This document shows, one piece after another, positions 9,581 through 17,651 of a stretch of DNA of 43,058 bases. The stretch covers positions 1 through 43,058 of the forward strand of contig CBFGVH010000012.1 of NCBI GenBank assembly GCA_965652415.1, read 5' to 3'. A program made the translations under genes and the position numbers. This stretch comes from BQJD01 sp965652415 (lineage in GTDB: Bacteria; Pseudomonadota; Gammaproteobacteria; Arenicellales; CAJQKF01). The notes beneath the pieces are model-generated. The model ran no database searches, was not told the origin of the DNA, and worked only from the letters and a program-made list of their open reading frames with translations. Within the stretch, counting starts at the first letter, position 1. Every line of letters begins with the position of its first letter.

Positions 9581-9608
9581 CTGTGAATGCGCGGGCCGAA
9601 CCCCATAT
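9581..9608 (+). promoter_or_regulatory. Sigma32-type promoter candidate for the sRNA
   Basis: CTGTGAA (9581-9587) and CCCCATAT (9601-9608) are separated by 13 bp. The -10 matches the heat-shock consensus CCCCATnT exactly, and the -35 differs from CTTGAA at one base. The predicted start is near 9615, just before the putative sRNA. Confidence 0.45.
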
Positions 9609-9614
9609 GGGTTT

Positions 9615-9682
9615 GTACTGCGACAGGATGAGTCCAATTTCCTCCTCCCTTGCTGCCCCGAGTCTCTCGGGGCATTTTTTTT
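9615..9682 (+). ncRNA. Putative short sRNA with anti-Shine-Dalgarno motif
   Basis: A transcript of about 68 bases is predicted on the plus strand, between two minus-strand genes with no plus-strand CDS nearby. It has a short 5' part, a single-stranded pyrimidine stretch CCTCCTCCC (9641-9649) complementary to ribosome-binding sites, and a strong intrinsic terminator immediately after. This three-part design matches the CcsR-type / 'cuckoo' stress sRNAs described in proteobacteria, which carry CCUCCUCCC loops and often depend on heat-shock sigma factors and Hfq. The family match is by motif only. The rest of 9445-9733 contains nothing else I can support. Confidence 0.5.
9654..9682 (+). terminator. 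Strong Rho-independent terminator
   Basis: TGCCCCGAG (9654-9662) pairs perfectly with CTCGGGGCA (9666-9674) around a TCT loop, and eight T residues follow (9675-9682). The T-run makes it directional for plus-strand transcription, although both flanking genes are on the minus strand. It is the clearest intrinsic terminator in the window. Confidence 0.88.
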
Positions 9683-9733
9683 GCGAACCGGAAGCAATGG
9701 GCGAACCAGGCTCCGGGCCGCGGCCGGCGCCGG

Positions 9734-11080
9734 TCAGGACAGCTCCGCGTGGACCTCGTCCAGCACCCGCCCGAGAATGTCGAAAAGCTCGCCGATCTCG
9801 GCCTCGGTGATGATGAAGGGCGGCGCCAGCACCACGGCCTGGCCGAGCGGCCGGCACACGAGCCCGTGGCGCAGCGCTCGGGTGGCCACCCGTTCGCTGA
9901 TCTCCACGTCTCCCGGAAACGGAGTCTTGCCCGCCTTGTCGGCCACCAGTTCCAGCGCTCCCATCAGCCCCACCCCGCGAGCCTCACCGATCAGCGGGTG
10001 ATCCGCCATCGCCGCCAGCCACTGCTGGAAGACGGGAGCCACCTTGCCCACGTTGGCGAAGGCCCCGGCTTCAAGCTCGTCGATCGCGGCCATGGCCACC
10101 GCGCAGCCGACGGGGTGAGCGCCGGTGGTGAAGCCGTGCGGCACCTCTCCGTAACGCGCCGCGGCGTGCCCGACGCGCTCTGCCATGTCGGGCGAAAGAA
10201 TGACCGCCCCCATCGGGAAGAACCCGGCGGTCAAGACCTTCGAAGCGACTACGATGTCGGGCTCGATGCCGTAGTGCAGCGATCCCCAGAACGAGCCCGT
10301 GCGGCCGAAACCGCAGATGACCTCGTCGGCGATCAGCGGGATGCCGTGGCGGCGCAGCACTGGCTGAATCGCCTGGAAGTAGCCCCTGGGGGGCACGATG
10401 ACGCCGCCCGCACCCAGCACCGGCTCGGCGAAGAAGCCGGCGAAGAACTCGGCGCCGGTGTTGCGAATGGTCCGGTCGAGCTCGTCCGCCAGGCGCGCCG
10501 AGAACGCCTCCTCGCTCTCGCCCTCGGCCGCTTCCCGCCAGTGATGCGGACAGCTCAGGAACCTGACCTCGGCGAGCGGCAACCCGGAGGCCGAACGCAC
10601 GTAGTCCTTTCCGGTCAGCGAGGACGTGGCCACGGTCATGCCGTGATACGCGTTGCGCCGGCTGAGCAGCAGCCGCCGGTGCGGCCTGCCCTCGGCCTCG
10701 GCCAGGATCCACAGCAGCTTGACCACGCTGTCATTGGCCTCGGAGCCGGAGTTGGCATAGAACACCTGGCTGGCATCCATCGGCGCCAATGACACCAGGC
10801 GTTCGGACAACTCGAGCGCGGGTTCCGTCACGCGGCCGAAGAACGCGTGATACGCCGGCATGCGGGCATAGGCCTGCTGCGCCGCCTCGATCAGGCGCGG
10901 GTTGTCGAAGCCGAGCACCACGTTCCACAGACCGGAATTGCCCTCGAGGTAGCGACGGCCCTGGTCATCGACGATATAGACGCCCTCACCCCGTGCCACG
11001 ACCAAGGGCCCATCGCGCCGGAGAGTCTCGAGATGGGAGAACGGATGCAGGAACGGGCCCGGGAATTGTCTGCTGCTCAT
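9734..11080 (-). CDS. Class III (omega-type) aminotransferase, PLP-dependent
   Basis: A 448-residue cytoplasmic transaminase that moves an amino group, probably from an omega-amine, to pyruvate or another oxo acid. The PLP lysine is Lys281 (VVASKVLTAGFFP) and the pyridine-binding Asp is Asp252 in ADEVICGFGRTG. The phosphate-binding NSGSEAND stretch is at 110-117, and YHGMT at 145-149. Length is standard for the subgroup with SpuC-like putrescine:pyruvate and beta-alanine:pyruvate aminotransferases. It is the last gene of the leftward transporter operon, 57 bp after the aminopeptidase. That position suggests it deaminates a product released from the imported compound. The exact amine is unknown. 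Confidence 0.85.
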   Translation of the reverse strand: MSSRQFPGPFLHPFSHLETLRRDGPLVVARGEGVYIVDDQGRRYLEGNSGLWNVVLGFDNPRLIEAAQQAYARMPAYHAFFGRVTEPALELSERLVSLAPMDASQVFYANSGSEANDSVVKLLWILAEAEGRPHRRLLLSRRNAYHGMTVATSSLTGKDYVRSASGLPLAEVRFLSCPHHWREAAEGESEEAFSARLADELDRTIRNTGAEFFAGFFAEPVLGAGGVIVPPRGYFQAIQPVLRRHGIPLIADEVICGFGRTGSFWGSLHYGIEPDIVVASKVLTAGFFPMGAVILSPDMAERVGHAAARYGEVPHGFTTGAHPVGCAVAMAAIDELEAGAFANVGKVAPVFQQWLAAMADHPLIGEARGVGLMGALELVADKAGKTPFPGDVEISERVATRALRHGLVCRPLGQAVVLAPPFIITEAEIGELFDILGRVLDEVHAELS

Positions 11081-11137
11081 CGATGAAATCCGAAAAATGG
11101 TTTCTGAAATTGCCGGGAACGGCTTCGTGCGCGGCCG

Positions 11138-12244
11138 TCAGCGGCAACGCCCGTGGCGGCGCATGATCTCGACCAGCCGCTGGTGGTCGATGGCCCGGCA
11201 GACCTTGCCCGGCGGACGCAGCGTGGTCATGTCCTCCGCGGCTACGAGCGTGTTGAGCACGGCCTCCTCGACGGACTCCACCGCGGCGAGGTAGACGTCG
11301 TCGAGGAACTCGTCGTTGAGGCACTCCAGCTGCAGCCGCGCTTCGCCGACCTGCATGAGCGGCCTCCGGTTGGCGATGGAGAACGCCAGGAAAATGTCGC
11401 CGGAGTTGTTGCCTCCCGGCGAGCCGCCGCGGCCGATGCCGATGGCCGCCCTGCGCGCCAGCCGCTCGAGCTGGTGCGGCAACAGCGGCGCGTCGGTGCC
11501 GAGGATGACGATGATCGAACCCCGTTCGGAATCGGCAAGCAGTCGGTCTTCTACCAGGTACCGGCCCACCGGCACGCCGAGCGCGGTGAACCACGGCCGG
11601 ATGCCATGGTTGGCCTGCACGAAGGCGCCCACCACGTGACGCTCACCGGCGAGATCGACCAGTCGCGAGGCGGTGCCGCTGCCGCCCTTGAACTCGTAGC
11701 AGATCATCCCGGTGCCGCCGCCGGTATTGCCCTCGGCCACCAGGCCGCCGCTCGCGCAGTCGATGGCCGCCAGCGCGTTTTCGGCGCTGACGTGCTGGCC
11801 GTTGATGTCGTTCAGCACGCCGTCGTAGGTCTCGGCCACGACCGGCATCGCCCACAAGTGTTCGTTCTCGAACGCCTCGGCGTAGTGGCGCAGCATCCAC
11901 GCGGTCGCGCCGTGATGCACGGCGCCGACGCCGTGGGTGTTGGTGATGCAGATCGGCCCGACGAGATGGCCGCCGTCGCGAACCCAGTGCGAGCCGGTCA
12001 TCTCGCCGTTGCCGTTGAGGGCGTACATGCCGGCCCACACCGGCGAGGGTTCGCGATCGAAGCCGCGCGGCAGGATCGCCGTGACCCCGGTGCGTACCGG
12101 CCCGTGGCCGGTGCGAAGCGGCCCTTCGCCCTCGATCCTCGTGGTCATGCCCACCAGCACGCCCGGCACGTCGGTGATGGCGTTGTGCGCACCCGGGCGA
12201 CCCGGAAAGTCGAGGCCGAGGTCTCGTGCGCGCGGTTTGGTCAT
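11138..12244 (-). CDS. DmpA-type P1 family aminopeptidase (peptidase S58)
   Basis: A 368-residue N-terminal-nucleophile hydrolase that self-cleaves into two chains. Family members (DmpA, BapA) remove N-terminal D-amino acids, beta-amino acids or beta-alanine from small peptides and amides. The self-processing site is seen as GGNNSGDIFLAFS, giving Ser281 as the predicted nucleophile after Asn280. The Asn-Ser junction resembles BapA more than the Gly-Ser of DmpA. The substrate-pocket segment GGGTGMICYEFKGG (175-188) is intact. It lies 23 bp after the distal permease gene and before the aminotransferase. In context it probably splits an amide bond in the imported substrate, freeing an amine for transamination. 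Confidence 0.87.
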   Translation of the reverse strand: MTKPRARDLGLDFPGRPGAHNAITDVPGVLVGMTTRIEGEGPLRTGHGPVRTGVTAILPRGFDREPSPVWAGMYALNGNGEMTGSHWVRDGGHLVGPICITNTHGVGAVHHGATAWMLRHYAEAFENEHLWAMPVVAETYDGVLNDINGQHVSAENALAAIDCASGGLVAEGNTGGGTGMICYEFKGGSGTASRLVDLAGERHVVGAFVQANHGIRPWFTALGVPVGRYLVEDRLLADSERGSIIVILGTDAPLLPHQLERLARRAAIGIGRGGSPGGNNSGDIFLAFSIANRRPLMQVGEARLQLECLNDEFLDDVYLAAVESVEEAVLNTLVAAEDMTTLRPPGKVCRAIDHQRLVEIMRRHGRCR

Positions 12245-12266
12245 GGCGAAACCCCCTGCAATCGTT

Positions 12267-13115
12267 TCAGCGTGCCGAGCGCGAGCGGAACCACAGCCCG
12301 AGCGACGCCACCACGAGCGAGAACAGGATCATCAAGGTGGCGATGGCGTTGATTTCCGGCTTGATGCCGCGCCTGAGCATGCCGTAGATGAACACCGGCA
12401 GCGTGGTGGAATCGACGCCGGCGATGAAGTAGGTGATGACGAGGTCGTCCATGGAGATGATGAACGCCAGCAGCGCGCCGCCGATGACGCCGGGCAGGAT
12501 CAGCGGCAGCGTCACCCGCCGGAAGGTCTGCAGCGGGTTCGCGCCCAGGTCCGCCGAGGCCTCTTCGCAGGTCTGGTCCATGCCGGCGAGTCGGGCGCTG
12601 ACCACGATGAACACGTAGCTGGCGAGGAAGGTACAGTGGCCGATGATGATGGTGACAAGCCCCAGCTTGACGCCGAGAGTGACGAAGTAGATCAGAAGCG
12701 CGATGCCGAGCACGATGTCGGGGATGATCATCGGCATGAACACCAGCACGCGGTAAAAGGACTTGAACCGGAAGCGAAAGCGCGCCATGGCCAGCGCCGT
12801 CAGCGTGCCGATGACCGTTGACACCGCCGTGGTCGTCAGGGCCACGATCAGGCTGTTGCCGACCGCGTTGGTGAGCTGCTCGGTGGACTCGACGTAAAGC
12901 GTCTGCTCGGTCAACTTGGTGCCGAGGCCGAAGATGGTACGGTACCAGTCGAACGTGAAACCCGACCACGACATCATGTTGATCGGGTTGGCGTTGAACG
13001 AGTACACCATCACGATCACCATCGGCGCGTAGACGAAGGCGAAGAACAGCACGCTGTACATGAGCAGCGTGCTGCGGCTGGCGCGCCTGGTGATCGATCG
13101 CAGTAGCGTGCGCAT
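12267..13115 (-). CDS. Polyamine-type ABC transporter permease (PotC/PotI-like)
   Basis: A 282-residue inner-membrane permease with six predicted membrane segments. The cytoplasmic EAA loop that contacts the ATPase is EEASADLGANPLQTFRRVTL near residues 182-201. The N-terminal PMVIVMVYSFN segment is typical of PotC/PotI. It begins 7 bp after the preceding permease ends, so the two are translationally close and should form the heterodimeric channel. Family membership is spermidine/putrescine transport, but many homologues carry other amines or opine-like compounds. Confidence 0.88.
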   Translation of the reverse strand: MRTLLRSITRRASRSTLLMYSVLFFAFVYAPMVIVMVYSFNANPINMMSWSGFTFDWYRTIFGLGTKLTEQTLYVESTEQLTNAVGNSLIVALTTTAVSTVIGTLTALAMARFRFRFKSFYRVLVFMPMIIPDIVLGIALLIYFVTLGVKLGLVTIIIGHCTFLASYVFIVVSARLAGMDQTCEEASADLGANPLQTFRRVTLPLILPGVIGGALLAFIISMDDLVITYFIAGVDSTTLPVFIYGMLRRGIKPEINAIATLMILFSLVVASLGLWFRSRSAR

Positions 13116-13122
13116 CTTCGCC

Positions 13123-14019
13123 CTACCGCTCGCTCATGGCTTCCGCGCGGTTGACCACCGACACGTAGATCAGCAGGAACACGAGCACCGCGGCCATCAC
13201 CATCCACGCCAGCGCGGAGCCGAACGGCCAGTTCCTCGCCTGCAGGAACTGCTGCTCGACCAGGTTGCCGATCATCAGCACCTTGGCGCCGCCGAGCAGG
13301 TCCGGGACGATGAAATTGCCGAGGCTCGGGATGAACACGATGATGGAGCCGCCGACCATGCCCGGCACCGACAGCGGCAGGGTCACCCGAAGGAACGTCT
13401 TCAATCTCCCGGCGCCGAGGTCCATGGACGCCTCCAGCAACCCGCGATCGAGCTTCTCGAGACTCGCATACAGCGGCAGGAACATGAAGGGAATGAAGAT
13501 GTAGACCATTCCCAGCACCACCGCGCCCTCGGTGTAGAGCATCTCCAACGGCCGCGTGATCGCGCCTATCGCCATCAGGGTCTCGTTGATCCATCCGGTC
13601 GGCCTCAGGATCAGCACCCAGGCGAACAGGCGCACCACGAGGCTGGCGAAGAACGGCAGTGTGATCAGGAACAAAAAGAACGACTTCCACTTGTCCGGCA
13701 AGCTGCTCACCCACAATGCCGCCGGGTAGCACAGCACCAGCGTGATCGCCACCGTGGTCAGCGCCAGGCGAAAGGATCGGGCGAATATGCCGAGATATAC
13801 TGGGTCGAACTCCTCGTACACGCCGTCGGCCCAGCCGAGGATGCGGCCGAAATTGTGGTGGTAGAAGTTCCACTCTACGCCGCCGTAAAGCCCCGGCTCG
13901 AGAAACGCGTAGACGAACAGGATCGACAGCGGGGCGAGGAAGAATACCGTCAGCAGCACCGTGACCGGCGACAGCAGGCCGACCAGGCGCAACCGCTTGC
14001 GGGTGAGTGCCAGGGCCAT
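13123..14019 (-). CDS. Polyamine-type ABC transporter permease (PotB/PotH-like)
   Basis: A 298-residue inner-membrane permease. The first membrane segment (about 12-37) is followed by a long periplasmic loop (GGVEWNFYHHNFGRILG) as in PotB/PotH. Further segments surround the EAA loop EASMDLGAGRLKTFLRVTLP. Its ATG overlaps the ATPase stop codon by one base (TGATG), so translation is coupled. It should pair with the downstream PotC-like permease. Confidence 0.88.
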   Translation of the reverse strand: MALALTRKRLRLVGLLSPVTVLLTVFFLAPLSILFVYAFLEPGLYGGVEWNFYHHNFGRILGWADGVYEEFDPVYLGIFARSFRLALTTVAITLVLCYPAALWVSSLPDKWKSFFLFLITLPFFASLVVRLFAWVLILRPTGWINETLMAIGAITRPLEMLYTEGAVVLGMVYIFIPFMFLPLYASLEKLDRGLLEASMDLGAGRLKTFLRVTLPLSVPGMVGGSIIVFIPSLGNFIVPDLLGGAKVLMIGNLVEQQFLQARNWPFGSALAWMVMAAVLVFLLIYVSVVNRAEAMSER

Positions 14020-15128
14020 CAGTCGTCCGATTCCGGGGCCAGCACGCGCGGGGCCCGGAGGCGATAGCGCAGGCGAATGCGTGAACCGGGTCCGACGCTG
14101 CCGGCGAGTTGCCGCGAGGGATCGCGAACGGTCGCCTTCAGCGGAAGGCCGCCGTCGAGAGCGCCGACAATCTGGAAATCGGTACCGACAAACAGCGTCT
14201 GCTGCACGACCACGTCGAGAACGGCCCAGCCCGGATCCGTCGCGCCGCCGCCGCCATCGATCTCGAGGTCCTCGGGCCTAATGAGCACGGCCGCACGACC
14301 GGATCGAATCGGCGACTCGTCGGCGGCGACACTGATTTCAGGGCCTCCGTCGCTGCCTGCGAGGTGAAGCACGTCCCCGCTCGGCCTGATCTCCCCCTCG
14401 AACAGGTTGCCCTCGCCGACGAAGCGCGCCACGAACACCGATGTCGGATGATCGTAGACTTCGGTCGGCCTGCCCACCTGCTGCACCCGGCCCTGGTCCA
14501 TGACCACGATGCGGTCCGACATGGTCAGCGCCTCCTGCTGGTCATGGGTGACGAACACGAAGGCGATGCCCAACTCGTGCTGCAGGTTCTTCAGTTCAAG
14601 CTGCATGGACTCACGCAGATTGCGGTCCAGCGCCGACAGCGGCTCGTCGAGCAGCAGCACGCGCGGGCGGTTGACGATGGCCCGCGCCAGCGCCACGCGC
14701 TGCTGCTGGCCGCCGGAGAGCTGCCGCGGCATGCGTCGCTCGTAGCCGGCGAGTCCCACCAGCTCCAACGCCTCGGCGACGCGGCGATCGCGCTCGGAGC
14801 GCGGACAACCGGTGACGTCGAGGCCGTAGCCGATGTTGTTGCCGACCGTCAGGTGCGGAAACAGGGCGTAGTTCTGGAACACCGTGTTCACCGGGCGGCG
14901 ATACGGCGGGATGTGGGCCATCTCGCGCCCGTCGATGGCGATGGAGCCCTCATCGAGGTCTTCGAAGCCGCTGATGGACCTCAGCAGCGTGGTCTTGCCG
15001 CATCCCGACGGTCCCAGCAACGTGATGAACTCCTTGTCGCCGACGTCGAGGGATACGCCGCGCAAGGCGTGGACCACCCCGCCCTCGGGCGCGGCAAATC
15101 GCTTGCTGGCGTCGCGGATGGATATCAC
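14019..15128 (-). CDS. ABC transporter ATPase (PotA/PotG-like)
   Basis: A 369-residue nucleotide-binding subunit that powers the importer. Walker A is GPSGCGKTT (39-47), the signature is LSGGQQQRVALARA, Walker B is VLLLDEPLSALD, and the switch His lies in THDQQEAL. The C-terminal 130 residues form a TOBE-type regulatory domain, usual for polyamine and related importers. It is the second gene of the leftward operon, about 96 bp after the binding-protein gene. That gap holds a GC-rich inverted repeat that could lower downstream expression relative to the binding protein. Confidence 0.9.
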   Translation of the reverse strand: MISIRDASKRFAAPEGGVVHALRGVSLDVGDKEFITLLGPSGCGKTTLLRSISGFEDLDEGSIAIDGREMAHIPPYRRPVNTVFQNYALFPHLTVGNNIGYGLDVTGCPRSERDRRVAEALELVGLAGYERRMPRQLSGGQQQRVALARAIVNRPRVLLLDEPLSALDRNLRESMQLELKNLQHELGIAFVFVTHDQQEALTMSDRIVVMDQGRVQQVGRPTEVYDHPTSVFVARFVGEGNLFEGEIRPSGDVLHLAGSDGGPEISVAADESPIRSGRAAVLIRPEDLEIDGGGGATDPGWAVLDVVVQQTLFVGTDFQIVGALDGGLPLKATVRDPSRQLAGSVGPGSRIRLRYRLRAPRVLAPESDD

Positions 15129-15224
15129 GGGGAGTATCGCCTGCTCGAATGCAGGCGGGGACCGTCGTCGCGGCCCCCGCCGGGATCGTCGATCGGCGCC
15201 GGCTGGGCCGGCGCGGTCACGGGA

Positions 15225-16289
15225 TTACTGGGTCCGCACCCGGGTCCAGGCGCGGTCGTACACTCTCAGGTCGGCGCCGAGATCCTCGAAGATCTGCAGC
15301 TTCGACATGACCTCCTGCGAGGGATTCATGCCCGGATGGGTCTTGAACTCCTCGGGAAGCATTTCCCGGGCCGGGATGTTGGGCGTACCGTTCATCTGCT
15401 GTCGGACGTTGAGCACCGGGATCTCGGGCTGCAGGTAGAACTCCATGAACAGGCGCGCGTTTTCCTTGTTCGGCGCGCTCGCCAGGATGCACATGTCCTC
15501 CTGGTACATGGTTGCGCCTTCCTTCGGCACCACGTAGGCCATGCGCTCGGGATCCTCGAACACCGTGTACATGGCGCCGACGTACCAGTGGGCGGCGGCG
15601 ATGTCGCCCGCCTGCACCAGCGGCAGTACGTCATAGCTGAATGCCGAGATCTTGTCCTTGCGCTCGAGGATGTAGTCGCGCGCCTGGGCGATCTCCTCGG
15701 GGTCGCGGCTGTTGACCGAGTGCCCGTTCATGATGAGACCCACGCCAAGCGTCTCGCGCAGGTCGTCGAGCATGGTGATCTTGCCCCCCGTCTTGTCGGG
15801 TATGGCGAAGAAATCCTCCCAGCCGGTCACCTCGGGAACGATGGTCTTGTTGTAGACGATGCCCACCGTGCCCCAGGCGTAGGGCAGGCACCACGAACCT
15901 TCGGGATCCGTCTGCGCGCGAATGAACGCTGGATCGATGTTCTTGAAATCCGGGTGCTCGTTGATCTTGCTCTCCCACAGCAGCCCGAGCTTGTGCATGA
16001 TGTCGTGCATGTGCACCGACGGGAAGACGATGTCATAGCCCGTGGCACCGGCCTGGATCTTGGCGAGCATCTCCTCGTTGGTGCCGTAGGTGTCGAGGTT
16101 GACCTTGACGTCATGATCCTCCTCGAACTTCTTCAGCACTTCCGGGTTGATGTAGTCGCCCCAGTTGTAGAGGTTGAGCTCGCCGGCCGCGTACGCCGTC
16201 GATAATGTCACCGCCAGAACCGTTGCGACGACTCCCCCGCCAGCAGCGCGCAGCGCCGCCTTCCCCGTTCGCCTCTTGTTCGTCACCAT
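15225..16289 (-). CDS. Periplasmic substrate-binding protein (PotD/PotF-like)
   Basis: A 354-residue exported binding protein that delivers the substrate to the permeases. A signal peptide spans about residues 1-35 (basic start, then a hydrophobic run ending TAYAAG). The mature start LNLYNWGDYINPEVL is the diagnostic PotD/PotF motif. YGTNEEMLAKI and GYDIVFPS follow as in spermidine/putrescine binders. The start at 16289 has an excellent ribosome site (GGAGG, then 9 bases). It is the first gene of the operon, about 105 bases downstream of a near-consensus promoter. Ligand identity is not certain, because this family also binds other amines and amino acid derivatives. Confidence 0.88.
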   Translation of the reverse strand: MVTNKRRTGKAALRAAGGGVVATVLAVTLSTAYAAGELNLYNWGDYINPEVLKKFEEDHDVKVNLDTYGTNEEMLAKIQAGATGYDIVFPSVHMHDIMHKLGLLWESKINEHPDFKNIDPAFIRAQTDPEGSWCLPYAWGTVGIVYNKTIVPEVTGWEDFFAIPDKTGGKITMLDDLRETLGVGLIMNGHSVNSRDPEEIAQARDYILERKDKISAFSYDVLPLVQAGDIAAAHWYVGAMYTVFEDPERMAYVVPKEGATMYQEDMCILASAPNKENARLFMEFYLQPEIPVLNVRQQMNGTPNIPAREMLPEEFKTHPGMNPSQEVMSKLQIFEDLGADLRVYDRAWTRVRTQ

Positions 16290-16400
16290 CTCGTCTTACC
16301 TCCACAGTCTGTGATTGTTGGTCGGCCGGCGCGGCACCACGCACGATGAGGCAGCCCCGACGGCGCGCGGTACGTTGACTCCGCGGTTGCCCGTCGCAGC

Positions 16401-16429
16401 ATATTATGAAAGGATAATACCATTGTCAA
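16401..16429 (-). promoter_or_regulatory. Near-consensus sigma70 promoter of the transporter operon
   Basis: On the minus strand the -35 is TTGACA (16429-16424), the spacer is 17 bp and the -10 is TAATAT (16406-16401). The -35 is perfect and the -10 differs from TATAAT at two positions. The expected start is near 16394. A promoter this strong in a catabolic locus would normally be held down by a repressor. Confidence 0.75.
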
Positions 16430-16450
16430 TTTCTGACAGATTTCTTTCAT
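16406..16450. promoter_or_regulatory. Candidate RpiR operator in the divergent intergenic region
   Basis: ATGAAAG (16406-16412) and CTTTCAT (16444-16450) are a perfect 7-bp inverted pair with centres 38 bp apart. A smaller dyad TCTGACAGA (16431-16439) lies between them. The left half-site overlaps the -10 of the transporter promoter; the right one overlaps the regulator's own start codon. This AT-rich block stands out from GC-rich surroundings and could let one RpiR protein control both arms. Binding is inferred. Confidence 0.45.
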
Positions 16451-17333
16451 GAAGAGCGTATTCTCTTCCCACCCGCAAGTCGAACTGATCGGCGTGGCCG
16501 ACAGGATCCAGTCCATGCTGGCCGAACTGCCCAGGCAGGAAGCCCGTGTCGCGCAGTACATGCTGCTCAACATCGACGACCTGGTATTTCAGAACGGTGC
16601 ATCGATCGCGCGCAAGGCGGGCGCCAGTGAAGTGACCGTGAGCCGACTGCTGCGCCGCCTCGGCTACCGGGGCATGGCCGGCCTGAAGCGCGAGCTGCGC
16701 GCCATGCACGCCGAGGGCAACCTCGGCCTGGATGCGGACGACGGCACGGAGAACCTCGACGACACCCTGCGACACGCGCTGGACGGTGAGCTGAAGGCGC
16801 TGGTGAGCGTCTTCTCCCAGACGAGCGATCCGCGCTGGTCGCGGGCGGTGCGCATCGTCACCGGCGCCAATCGCGTCTTCGTGACCGGTTTTCAGTCGGT
16901 GCGCGGACTGGCGGAAGACCTCGCCCGCCGCCTGGCGCTGATGCGCGACGACGTGCGCTTCTTCGCCGCCCACGACGGCATGCTCGGTGAATGGGTCGGC
17001 GACGACGGCACCACGCGCGGCAGGCGCCGCGACTGCGTCATCATCGTCGACGTGATCCCATACGCGCTGGAGGCACCGCTGGTGGCCGACATGAGTCGCG
17101 AGGCAGGAAGGCAGCTGGTGGTGCTCACCGACGAACTCTGCCACTGGGCTCAGGCGCGGACCGACCTCGTGTTCCACGCACCTTCGCGCAACGGCATGGC
17201 CATCGAGTCGACCGTGGCGCTGACCTCGCTCGCCAACCTCCTGGTCGACGCGGTGGCGCGGCGCAACCCGGCGCGCACCGACCGTCGACTGAAGCGCTGG
17301 CAGACGATGACCCGCAAGCTCAACGTGTTCTGA
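16449..17333 (+). CDS. MurR/RpiR-family transcriptional regulator
   Basis: A 294-residue regulator with an N-terminal HTH domain (about 10-85) and a C-terminal SIS domain (about 130-265) that in this family senses a phosphorylated or amino-sugar-like ligand. The recognition region KAGASEVTVSRLLRRLGYRG is clear, as are the SIS segments VFVTGFQSVRGLAEDLA and DCVIIVDVIPYALE. The ATG at 16449 has a poor ribosome site, and its start codon lies in the candidate operator, which would suit autoregulation. It is divergent from the transporter operon and 9 bp upstream of the small amidohydrolase subunit, so it probably governs both. Confidence 0.87.
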   Translation: MKSVFSSHPQVELIGVADRIQSMLAELPRQEARVAQYMLLNIDDLVFQNGASIARKAGASEVTVSRLLRRLGYRGMAGLKRELRAMHAEGNLGLDADDGTENLDDTLRHALDGELKALVSVFSQTSDPRWSRAVRIVTGANRVFVTGFQSVRGLAEDLARRLALMRDDVRFFAAHDGMLGEWVGDDGTTRGRRRDCVIIVDVIPYALEAPLVADMSREAGRQLVVLTDELCHWAQARTDLVFHAPSRNGMAIESTVALTSLANLLVDAVARRNPARTDRRLKRWQTMTRKLNVF

Positions 17334-17342
17334 AGTAACCGA

Positions 17343-17651
17343 ATGTCCCGTTATCGTATCGGGCCGGCGGACCTGCCGTTCGCCCGCGAGTTTCTCGACG
17401 ATCCCGAGGGGCCCGCAAGCCCCGGCCTGCAGCGCGTGCTCAACCGCATGCGCACCGACACGGCAGGCGGCAAGTACGTGCTGATCGTGGTCGAGCCGTA
17501 CCGACGCTGGGTCCTTGGGCGATCACCATGCCGCCGCGGCGCACCGGTGGAGCGACTCGACGACCACGTGTTCGACGACCGCCTCGAAGCCGAGCAAACC
17601 GTGTTCCGGCTGCGATGGAAGGAACTCACCGGCGAGGACCTGCCGCTGTGA
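17343..17651 (+). CDS. N,N-dimethylformamidase-like small (alpha) subunit
   Basis: A 102-residue protein matching the small subunit of N,N-dimethylformamidase. The shared pattern is SPGLQRVLNRMR (26-37) followed by a Tyr/Val strand (GKYVLIVVEPYRRW) and a C-terminal helix with LEAEQTVFRLRW. It is shorter than the roughly 130-residue enzyme studied in Alcaligenes and Paracoccus, missing part of the N-terminal extension. It starts 9 bp after the regulator stop, and its TGA overlaps the GTG of the large subunit (GTGA), so the two subunits are translationally coupled, as expected for a complex made in equal amounts. The small subunit is not known to be catalytic. Confidence 0.72.
   Translation: MSRYRIGPADLPFAREFLDDPEGPASPGLQRVLNRMRTDTAGGKYVLIVVEPYRRWVLGRSPCRRGAPVERLDDHVFDDRLEAEQTVFRLRWKELTGEDLPL

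Noticed and set aside
14109..16205. 698-codon plus-strand frame across the ABC transporter genes
   Set aside because: Shadow of the transporter ATPase, permease and binding-protein genes; composition is His/Arg/Val-rich and no motif is visible.
16431..16439. TCTGACAGA as a stand-alone operator
   Set aside because: Arms are only four bases; kept only as part of the wider AT-rich operator region.
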